From Kiritimatiellales bacterium (GTDB lineage: Bacteria; Verrucomicrobiota; Kiritimatiellia; Kiritimatiellales; Pontiellaceae), in NCBI GenBank assembly GCA_030588285.1, contig JAUUYK010000063.1, positions 1-6,031 of the forward strand: a stretch of 6,031 nucleotides of DNA. Reading direction: 5' to 3'. The position numbers and the translations under genes were made by a program. A model generated the notes under the pieces. That model did no database searches. It worked only from the letters and a program-made list of their open reading frames with translations, and had not been told where the DNA came from. Below are positions 1-4,828 of this stretch, in pieces. How positions within the stretch are numbered: the stretch's first letter is position 1; each line of letters begins with the position of its first letter.

Positions 1-267
1 GAACAACGTATTCCCGCCGAAGCCGATGTGCTGATTAAACAACTTCCCAGCTTCTACGACATCATCCGCCAATCTTCCGCCGATGCTGGTCTCGTCTTTA
101 TGGGTATGCGCCCGCCGGGGGAAAATGAACCGGTTGCAGACTATAGCCGCTACTATGGCAACCTCATGGAAGCCACTAAAAATATGCCTCCCCTTGCCTT
201 TGTTCTCGCCGCCGAAGACATCGAATTCCGGCAGGTTATTGGCCTGTCAGAACGCGCCATCATGTAA
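1..267 (+). CDS. SLC12-type cation-chloride cotransporter/permease, C-terminal fragment
   Basis: Only the last 88 codons are present; the reading frame is open from the first base and ends at TAA 265-267. The peptide reads as a soluble alpha/beta segment with the motif 'DIIRQSSADAGLVFMGMRPP', then a 'YYGNLMEATKNMPPLAFVLAAED' type stretch. From memory, this pattern (helix, 'ADLVFLGLRPP', 'Y..YY..LL.AT..LP...FVLAAEDI.F') is typical of the cytosolic C-terminal domain of bacterial SLC12-family Na-K-Cl cotransporter/amino-acid permease homologues. In these proteins twelve membrane helices precede a regulatory domain. The membrane part lies outside the window, so substrate and ion coupling cannot be judged. 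The gene converges on gmk with an 18-bp gap. The assignment is a family-level call from the tail only. Confidence 0.72.
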   Translation, partial: EQRIPAEADVLIKQLPSFYDIIRQSSADAGLVFMGMRPPGENEPVADYSRYYGNLMEATKNMPPLAFVLAAEDIEFRQVIGLSERAIM

Positions 268-285
268 TTTCGTGATGCGTTGATA

Positions 286-927
286 TTAGTTCAAACCAGA
301 AAGCACGACCGTTTTGAGGTCGTGATACGCTTTTTCCAGATCATCGTTAACAATTTGATGTGAATATTCTTTCATACAACCCATTTCTACGGTGGCGGCT
401 TCTAACCGTTTTTTGATGACTTTTTCTTCATCGGTTCCGCGCCCGCGCAGACGTTTCCCGAGAATGTCTATGGAGGGGGGCGAGATAAAGATGTCGATAA
501 AACCGCAACGGACTGGGTGGGAAGGATCGAGCCGAACCAACGATCCACGAATCTGTTTTGCGCCCTGCACATCGATGTCGAGGATCACATGACTCCCCTC
601 TTCCATAGAAAACAAAACGGTATCTTCGAGCGTGCCATAAAAGTTGCCGTGCACTTTGGCCCATTCCAAAAATTCGCCATTTTTAATCCGCTCCTTAAAC
701 TCTTTTTTGGTGAGAAAGAAGTAGTGCTCGCCATCCTTCTCCTCACCCCGTGGATCACGAGTGGTGCAAGAGACCGAATACTTTATGCTCGGGAATTCAT
801 CCACCAGCCGATTGCATAGCGTACTTTTTCCTGCACCAGAGGGGGCTGAGACCACAATCATCAACGGGCGGATTGAGCACGCGTGCAACGTTTCTCGTTC
901 AATTAAATTATGTTCAACAGTTTCCAC
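286..927 (-). CDS. gmk: Guanylate kinase
   Basis: Cytoplasmic nucleotide kinase: ATP + (d)GMP to ADP + (d)GDP, an essential step of guanine nucleotide synthesis. With the GTG start the product is 213 aa, close to the usual 200-210. Visible motifs: P-loop SAPSGAGKST (about 27-36), GMP-binding part with SCTTRDPR and DGEHYFF, GNFYGT, the LDIDVQGAKQIR strand-loop, the lid LRGRGTDEE, and IVNDD near the end. Start choice: GTG at 927 is preceded at 7 nt by GGAGAGG, placed directly after the yicC stop. The alternatives are ATG 954 (overlaps yicC by 11 nt, weaker site) and ATG 861 (no Shine-Dalgarno, and it leaves only two residues before the P-loop strand). Compared with the E. coli enzyme I recall, about 10 extra residues lie between QIR and IFI, and the C-terminus is about 20 residues shorter. 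It is co-transcribed with yicC. Confidence 0.95.
   Translation of the reverse strand: METVEHNLIERETLHACSIRPLMIVVSAPSGAGKSTLCNRLVDEFPSIKYSVSCTTRDPRGEEKDGEHYFFLTKKEFKERIKNGEFLEWAKVHGNFYGTLEDTVLFSMEEGSHVILDIDVQGAKQIRGSLVRLDPSHPVRCGFIDIFISPPSIDILGKRLRGRGTDEEKVIKKRLEAATVEMGCMKEYSHQIVNDDLEKAYHDLKTVVLSGLN
304..324 (+). terminator. Candidate hairpin terminator between convergent genes, inside the gmk 3' end
   Basis: A perfect 7-bp stem CACGACC (304-310) / GGTCGTG (318-324) with a 7-nt loop lies 37 nt after the stop of the rightward transporter gene. On the + strand it is followed by ATACGC and then five T (332-336 region). Read leftward it lies in the last codons of gmk and is followed only by a broken T tract. 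It could end transcription of the transporter gene, but it is also coding sequence, so the match may be chance. Confidence 0.35.
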
Positions 928-934
928 AATTTTT

Positions 935-941
935 CCTCTCC
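935..941 (-). promoter_or_regulatory. Shine-Dalgarno fixing the GTG start of gmk
   Basis: Read leftward, GGAGAGG lies immediately behind the yicC TAA (944-946) and 7 nt before GTG 925-927. It is the strongest ribosome site among the possible gmk starts and favours a non-ATG start in the short yicC-gmk gap. Confidence 0.7.
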
Positions 942-943
942 CT

Positions 944-1825
944 TTATTCAACATTTTGAACCTGCTCGCGAATCCGTTCGAGCTCGGTTTTGAAGGCCAC
1001 AACGGAACAGGTGATCTCAACTTCGTTGGCTTTGGAGCCGACGGTGTTAATTTCGCGAAACAGCTCTTGGCACAGAAAATCGAGTGTACGTCCGACGGGT
1101 TCCGCCGAACGAAACAGCTTGCGGGTTTGTGCTAGATGACTTTTTAAACGGGTCAGCTCTTCGCTAATATCGCAGCGGTCGGCAAATAGCGCCACTTCAC
1201 GTACGATCCGGTCGTCGGCCAGCAGGTTTTCCAGCCCCGCTTCTTCTAACCGCTGAATTAATTTTTCGCGATAGCTGGCGGTAACGGATGGGGCTCGGGT
1301 TTGGATTAGTTTCACCTGCTCTTCCAACAGAGAGAGGCGCTCGCGCAAATCTTTATCGAGGGCTTTTCCTTCGGCGGACCGCATTCGGGAGAGACCACGC
1401 ATAGCTTTTTTCATGGCCGCATCGAGGGCCCGCGAAACATGATCCGCATCGATATCTTCCTGTTCCAGCCCTACCACGCCCGGCAAACGGGCAATTGTTT
1501 CGGCACCGAGATCGTCGGGAAGATTCAATTTTTCGGCCGTTGCGCGAATTCCTTCCACATATTGGGCGGCGAGTTTGGCATTGATCGTTACCTGCCCGGC
1601 CGCACCATCGGCGGCTTCTACTCGGATCATTCCGGAAACCCGGCCGCGAGAAAACTCCGCCCGAATCATGCTCTGCACCTGCGCATCGAGCGTCACCAGA
1701 TTGCGGGGCAAATTTACATTAATGTCCAATTGCTTACGATTAACGGAGCTGAGTTCGACCGTTACCCGAATCCCGGAGGACGTTGCCGCGCCTTCGCCAA
1801 AACCTGTCATACTTTTAAGTGCCAT
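944..1825 (-). CDS. yicC: YicC family endoribonuclease-type protein
   Basis: 293 aa, the normal family length. The N-terminus MALKSMTGFGEG is the family signature (SMTGFG), followed by VELSSVNRKQLDINVNLP, matching 'E.RSVN.R.LD....LP' of the YicC N-terminal domain. The C-terminal DUF1732 domain is clear: DISEELTRLKSHLAQTRKLF, GRTLDFLCQELFREINTVGS, KANEVEI, then KTELERIREQVQNVE at the very end. Known of the family: E. coli YicC takes part in RNA turnover (linked to RyhB decay with PNPase), and homologues have been described as endoribonucleases. The start ATG 1825 has AAGGA 5 nt upstream. gmk follows 16 nt after the stop, and the yicC-gmk order is common in bacteria, so the two are probably one transcript. 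The coiled-coil middle (about 120-200) is the variable part, as usual. Confidence 0.93.
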   Translation of the reverse strand: MALKSMTGFGEGAATSSGIRVTVELSSVNRKQLDINVNLPRNLVTLDAQVQSMIRAEFSRGRVSGMIRVEAADGAAGQVTINAKLAAQYVEGIRATAEKLNLPDDLGAETIARLPGVVGLEQEDIDADHVSRALDAAMKKAMRGLSRMRSAEGKALDKDLRERLSLLEEQVKLIQTRAPSVTASYREKLIQRLEEAGLENLLADDRIVREVALFADRCDISEELTRLKSHLAQTRKLFRSAEPVGRTLDFLCQELFREINTVGSKANEVEITCSVVAFKTELERIREQVQNVE

Positions 1826-1834
1826 AATTATCCT

Positions 1835-1869
1835 TGAAACGTGAAACCTAAAACGAGAAACTCGAAAAT
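1835..1869. repeat. Five degenerate 7-bp tandem repeats (GAAAC type)
   Basis: Successive heptamers TGAAACG, TGAAACC, TAAAACG, AGAAACT and CGAAAAT run with exact 7-bp phase from 1835. They fill the 78-bp gap between divergent yicC (start 1825) and the DUF192 gene (start 1904), and would lie in the yicC 5' untranslated region right next to its Shine-Dalgarno. A small CGAG-AAA-CTCG inverted repeat (1854-1864) is inside. The periodicity is read directly; any function is unknown. Confidence 0.55.
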
Positions 1870-1903
1870 TAGAGAACGAATAGAATCTAGGATTTCAGGA
1901 ATT

Positions 1904-2239
1904 ATGTCACGCATTTTGATACAAGACGGAACCGTGGTGGTTTCGAAGGTGCTTCTTACAGAAGGCATGCTAGCCCGCATGTGTGGATTGCTCGGGCACG
2001 CCTCCCTTGCCCCCGACACCGGTATGCTGCTGCGCCCTTGCCGAAGCATTCATATGTGGTTTATGCGATTCCCAATTGATGCCGCATTTCTGGACGCCGA
2101 CCTTCGAGTGCTTAAAATTTCCAGAGGCTTGCGCCCGGGACAGCTCGCCTTTGCCCCTCGAAAAACCACAAGCGTGCTCGAAACGGCCAAGGGCGTTATG
2201 GCCGCCGTGAACATCGGCGATGTCTTAAAAACAGACTAG
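1904..2239 (+). CDS. DUF192 family protein
   Basis: 111 aa from ATG 1904, which has CAGGA just before it (AGGA at 1897-1900, a short 3-nt spacer). An in-frame GTG at 1841 would add 21 residues, but that stretch is the basic, repeat-encoded KPKTRNSKIRERIES and is unlikely to be real. Family features: LARMCGLLGH, GMLLRPCRSIHMWFMRFPID, AFLDADLRVLKI, and VLETAKGVMAAVNIGD. These match the DUF192 pattern 'GL......GM.L..C..IH..FMR.PID..FLD...RV......L.P......VLE...G......I.VGD'. No signal peptide is seen, so it should be cytosolic, unlike the exported DUF192 members. The biochemical role of the family is not established as far as I know. It is divergent from yicC and appears to stand alone. Confidence 0.88.
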   Translation: MSRILIQDGTVVVSKVLLTEGMLARMCGLLGHASLAPDTGMLLRPCRSIHMWFMRFPIDAAFLDADLRVLKISRGLRPGQLAFAPRKTTSVLETAKGVMAAVNIGDVLKTD

Positions 2240-2468
2240 GCATGGGGGCGAAACCGAAGGAACGACTTCGTCTCATTCTAGGCGCGCTGAGAGCATAAGA
2301 GTATCCCACCCGAATTCCTTAAGCATCGTTTTAGAAAGGTTTAGGCATTTCAGAAACGTTCGTAGAGTTCAATGGATAGCAAGGCCAAGCCATGCCCAAC
2401 TAAAAAAGGATTCAATAGGTGGACTAATCCACGCATTAAACCCCGATTTAAAGAGCACAAAATAATTC
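2240..2468. other. Gene-poor stretch between the DUF192 gene and the protein C gene
   Basis: These 229 bp hold no ORF I trust. An 18-codon ATG frame at 2242 overlaps nothing convincing and lacks a ribosome site. A 7-bp complementary pair GGCATGG (2239-2245) / CCATGCC (2390-2396) brackets most of the stretch, which could indicate a folded RNA or be chance. The CTGAGAG around 2288-2294 recalls the thiamine riboswitch core, but the rest of that motif is missing. The right end (about 2402-2432) holds a weak terminator for the leftward operon. Confidence 0.4.
2402..2432 (-). terminator. Weak terminator candidate after the A-B-C operon
   Basis: Read leftward, GGATT (2426-2430) can pair with AATCC (2408-2412), followed at once by six T (2402-2407). 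An alternative overlapping stem GTGGA/TCCAC (2419-2423 with 2428-2432) has a 4-nt loop. Both stems are only 5 bp, and they lie about 40-65 nt after the stop of the last operon gene. The position fits; the strength is doubtful. Confidence 0.35.
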
Positions 2469-2633
2469 TTAAAGAGCCCCTTGCAAGGCATCAATTGCCT
2501 TTGCAATTGCATCCTTAGCATCAACTGCTTCTTTCGCACCTTTAATGATTTTTTCGTAATCATTAATGGGCATCTGAACCGCAACGGGGTTCCCATTTCC
2601 ATCGTAGAAAATCTGCGTATTATCATTAGCCAT
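2469..2633 (-). CDS. Small antitoxin-like protein (54 aa, protein C), third gene of the operon
   Basis: Translation gives 54 residues starting MANDNTQIFYDGNGNPVAV, then QMPINDYEKIIKGAKEAVD, and an alanine-rich helical end AKDAIAKAIDALQGAL; TAA at 2469-2471. The start is strongly supported: AAAGGAGA (2639-2646) lies 6 nt before the ATG. It begins 17 nt after the stop of the membrane protein gene, so it is the last gene of the operon. The stretch 'G.PVAV...P..DYE.I' is the strand-helix hallmark of the C-terminal half of Phd/YefM-type antitoxins, but the N-terminal DNA-binding half is absent. No toxin-like gene is adjacent, so it is not called an antitoxin. The helix after residue 25 has an amphipathic pattern and may mediate oligomerisation. 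Function is unknown; coding status is well supported. Confidence 0.75.
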   Translation of the reverse strand: MANDNTQIFYDGNGNPVAVQMPINDYEKIIKGAKEAVDAKDAIAKAIDALQGAL

Positions 2634-2638
2634 AGTTT

Positions 2639-2646
2639 TCTCCTTT
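2639..2646 (-). promoter_or_regulatory. Strong ribosome binding site of the 54-aa gene
   Basis: AAAGGAGA read leftward, with 6 nt between GGAG and the ATG at 2633. It lies in the 17-nt gap after the membrane protein stop (2651-2653). It is close to the consensus and stronger than the sites of the two upstream genes, suggesting that the small protein is made in excess. Confidence 0.7.
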
Positions 2647-2650
2647 GTTT

Positions 2651-3913
2651 TTATTTTAGCTTATTCAGCAAATCGAGGTGACCACCAAGCCAGTCATGAT
2701 CCTTTTTTTCAGGGATGGCTTGAACATCTTCTTCTATTATATCGGGTTCTTTTTCGGTATCGAGGGATATAGAATCTGCGGGTTCGTCCTCCACAGCATC
2801 ATCGCCCGCAGCAGAATCTTTAGGCGACTCCGAAGCATCGAGGGATATAGAGTCCACGGGTTCGTCCGCCACAGCATCATCGCCCGCAGCAGAATCTTCA
2901 GGCGACTCCGAAGTATCGAGGGATATAGAATCCACGGGTTCGTCCGCCACAGCATCATCGCCCGCAGCAGAATCTTCAGGCGACTCCGAAGTATCGGCAT
3001 CCGACAAAGCCATAACATCGATCAGGTCGGGTTCTTTTTCCGACACTAAAAAATCAACGGTATCATTTTCTAGGGGAAAGAATGCTTCTTCCGGTTTTGC
3101 TTCTTCCACCGGGGCCACCGGAGCCACAACGGGCTGCGCGACTTCTGAAGTAACTTTCGCGACAACCGGAGCAACCGGTTTAACCTTGTTGGACTTTTTC
3201 CCTTTTTTAGAAGGTTTCGGGGGGGCGACCTCCGCCTGCTCTTCTGCCACAACCGCAGCTTCCGGAATTTTAATGACTAGCTTTTTCGAGGAAACGGCGG
3301 AGGATTTCCCCGACTTGGCAGGGGTTTCTTCGGCAATGGCAGCAAGCACTTCAGCCGGTTTACGGCCAATGCCGTAGCGGTTGAGTACAGACCAGATCAG
3401 CCCGACAATCACGCCGGATAAAACGAAAGGAAAAATCACCACATTAAGAATCACCGTGCCGCTGGCGCTAGAGATTTCGCTATTCAGCACAGCATCAAGT
3501 ACTAGCAACCCGATAATCACGAAGACAACAGGAATCTGCCCTTTTTTAAAAAACACGAAACGAACTTTAGCGGTTAAATTACCGATGGCTAGTGCGCCGA
3601 ATGCGCCATAGGTTGCGCCAGCGGTTATCACTTCGGCCACGCTAATATCGGCCGCCCCCTGAACGCCCATATAGGCCAAGGCCCCGCCCGCTACATAGGA
3701 AAATGCAACCACGAAAGGCTGAAGCCCCAGCAGGCTGATTGCCCACAAAATGGAGACGACGTTCAAGACAACAAACCCGCCCCACAACATTATATTATTT
3801 ACCGGCGCAATTGCGCCTTTGCTCACACCCACCAAGATCGCCGCATTAAAAGCCATCAGAATTACCGCCGCCAGCGTAATCATTACCATGTAATTTTGTT
3901 TATTCATTTTCAT
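2651..3913 (-). CDS. Six-helix membrane protein with long acidic repeat tail (protein B), unrecognised family
   Basis: 420 aa. The N-terminal part has six hydrophobic segments at about 8-30, 38-62, 66-84, 92-112, 127-144 and 152-177. Positive charges (KVRFVFFKK after helix 4, NRYGIGRK after helix 6) place both termini in the cytoplasm. Residues 184-300 form a low-complexity linker, first basic (SKKGKKSNKVK) with many A/P/V, later acidic. Residues 307-384 are three 26-residue acidic repeats beginning DTSESPEDSAAGDD or close variants. After a further EKEPDIIEEDV the protein ends in DHDWLGGHLDLLNKLK, which looks like a short amphipathic recognition helix. The ATG at 3913 is preceded by AAGGTGA overlapping the stop of the upstream gene. 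I do not recognise the membrane domain; a loose likeness to Bax-inhibitor-type helices is not convincing. It may be a membrane anchor or sensor that displays a charged cytoplasmic tail for its operon partners. Confidence 0.88.
   Translation of the reverse strand: MKMNKQNYMVMITLAAVILMAFNAAILVGVSKGAIAPVNNIMLWGGFVVLNVVSILWAISLLGLQPFVVAFSYVAGGALAYMGVQGAADISVAEVITAGATYGAFGALAIGNLTAKVRFVFFKKGQIPVVFVIIGLLVLDAVLNSEISSASGTVILNVVIFPFVLSGVIVGLIWSVLNRYGIGRKPAEVLAAIAEETPAKSGKSSAVSSKKLVIKIPEAAVVAEEQAEVAPPKPSKKGKKSNKVKPVAPVVAKVTSEVAQPVVAPVAPVEEAKPEEAFFPLENDTVDFLVSEKEPDLIDVMALSDADTSESPEDSAAGDDAVADEPVDSISLDTSESPEDSAAGDDAVADEPVDSISLDASESPKDSAAGDDAVEDEPADSISLDTEKEPDIIEEDVQAIPEKKDHDWLGGHLDLLNKLK
2762..2995 (-). 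repeat. Three 78-bp in-frame tandem repeats in the membrane protein gene
   Basis: Units at 2918-2995, 2840-2917 and 2762-2839, each 78 bp (26 codons). The first two in reading order differ at a single base (2852 G against 2930 A, both Asp codons). The third differs at about five or six positions and changes a few residues. Such near identity implies a recent duplication or active homogenisation. Copy number probably varies between strains. Confidence 0.95.
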
Positions 3914-3922
3914 TATTAACTT

Positions 3923-3929
3923 TCACCTT
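3923..3929 (-). promoter_or_regulatory. Ribosome site of the membrane protein gene overlapping the upstream stop
   Basis: Read leftward, the TAA of the upstream gene (3928-3930) runs into AAGGTGA, about 9-10 nt before ATG 3913. The overlap of stop and ribosome site suggests translational coupling of the first two operon genes. Confidence 0.5.
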
Positions 3930-4665
3930 AACTTGCAGGAAGACCCACTTCCTTAAATGCCTTAGCCAATAGATCGAGCATGGTATTATTCAAGTCGTCA
4001 ACGAGGACACTAACCATGCTCCGGCGACTCGAAAGCAAACGAGGCACTTCGCAGAGGTTAAGCGACAGCAGTGCTTTCGTATACCGTGGATCAACAGAAA
4101 TACGCAAGTTCCCCTCTAAAATATCAATAAAGGCAAATTCCTCCCATTCATCATAGTTCCAAAAACTGCATAATCCGTCTTTCATCGTCACCCGAACCGT
4201 TCCGCCACAGGCATCGTTCAAACAGGTGTAGTACTGTTTAAAAACACTAAAAAGCCGACCGGACTCGTCGAGTTGATTAAAGTGAACCGAAACATCCTTT
4301 TTAATTGGAGGGATTGAGATTGCCACAGGCGCGGCGCGTCCCTTTGAAGAGGCCTTGCTATTCTCCGGTGTTTTCGATGTATCAGCCGAATTTGATGCTT
4401 CGACAACCGATTCATCGGCGTTGAACTCAACGGCGACTTTTTCCTTTTTAGGCGCAATTTTCTTAGCCTTCGGCTTCGCAGGCGACGAGGTTTGGGCAGA
4501 GGGCGTCCCCTCTTCGAACAATTTTAAATCCGCAAGCACAGCATCTTTCACCTGATTTAAACGAAGGCCCTCCTCTACTTTCTCAATTAAAGTAACGTAT
4601 TCAGCATAGGGGATTTGCAACTGGCCGGTATCATGCGATATCAAATTTTTATTTGTATTACTCAT
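3928..4665 (-). CDS. Unrecognised soluble protein (245 aa, protein A), first gene of the operon
   Basis: Start chosen at ATG 4665 (MSNTNKNLISHD), with AAGGTGTGGG upstream. Farther in-frame starts (ATG 4701, or 4830 inside the divergent gene) lack ribosome sites. Layout: residues 12-52 form a predicted strand-helix unit, GQLQIPYAEYVTLIEKVEEG then LRLNQVKDAVLADLKLFEE. Residues 53-122 are a low-complexity linker with a basic part (PAKPKAKKIAPKKEK) and a Ser/Asn/Asp-rich part. Residues 124-245 form a compact mixed domain with VSVHFNQLDESGRLFSVFKQYY, GGTVRVTMKDGLCSFWNYDEW, NLRISVDPRY and a C-terminal helix DLLAKAFKEVGLP. There is no signal peptide or membrane helix, so it should be cytosolic. Residues 14-32 resemble the Y-containing motif of the small third gene. 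The C-terminal domain matches no family I know. It is followed after 14 nt by the membrane protein gene and probably acts with it. Confidence 0.85.
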   Translation of the reverse strand: MSNTNKNLISHDTGQLQIPYAEYVTLIEKVEEGLRLNQVKDAVLADLKLFEEGTPSAQTSSPAKPKAKKIAPKKEKVAVEFNADESVVEASNSADTSKTPENSKASSKGRAAPVAISIPPIKKDVSVHFNQLDESGRLFSVFKQYYTCLNDACGGTVRVTMKDGLCSFWNYDEWEEFAFIDILEGNLRISVDPRYTKALLSLNLCEVPRLLSSRRSMVSVLVDDLNNTMLDLLAKAFKEVGLPAS

Positions 4666-4828
4666 AATTCCCACACCTTGGTTTTCATCTTTACCTAACA
4701 TTTTATTACTTAGCCAAGCATGTTGTATGCCACACCGTTGAAGATTCCTATATTTTTTTATATTTTTATAAAAACAGGCACGTATATTGCTTATACTCCA
4801 CAAATATTTCAACCCTCGGACCGAGCTC
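4666..4828. promoter_or_regulatory. AT-rich divergent promoter region with two perfect inverted repeats
   Basis: 163 bp between the divergent starts at 4665 and 4829. TTTTTATAAAAA (4763-4774) is a perfect 12-bp palindrome inside a nearly pure A/T stretch (4747-4774). GTATA-N5-TATAC (4782-4796) is an operator-like inverted repeat; its right arm overlaps TATACT (4792-4797), a possible -10 for the rightward gene, giving a leader of about 25 nt. No good -35 is visible. CTCGG-A-CCGAG (4815-4825) covers the place where the rightward gene's ribosome site should be. The heptamer CCACACC occurs twice (4671-4677 and 4730-4736). No clear promoter for the leftward operon could be placed. Confidence 0.45.

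Noticed and set aside
2242..2298. 18-codon ATG frame just after the DUF192 stop
   Set aside because: Too short, no ribosome site, no recognisable sequence.
2280..2320. CTGAGAG followed by CCCACCCGAA, recalling the core of a thiamine pyrophosphate riboswitch
   Set aside because: The second conserved half of the motif and the closing stems are missing, and no thiamine gene follows.
2369..2626. 85-aa leftward open frame overlapping the 54-aa gene
   Set aside because: Different frame from the well-supported 54-aa gene, no ribosome site, and its sequence looks like a shadow translation.
2678..3049. Rightward 123-aa frame with visible protein repeats
   Set aside because: The repeats are those of the 78-bp units of the membrane protein gene read on the opposite strand; no ribosome site and no other coding sign.
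3400..3913. Likeness of the six-helix domain to Bax-inhibitor-1 family membrane proteins
   Set aside because: Only general hydrophobic and glycine-rich similarity; the family's conserved acidic residues and motifs could not be matched.
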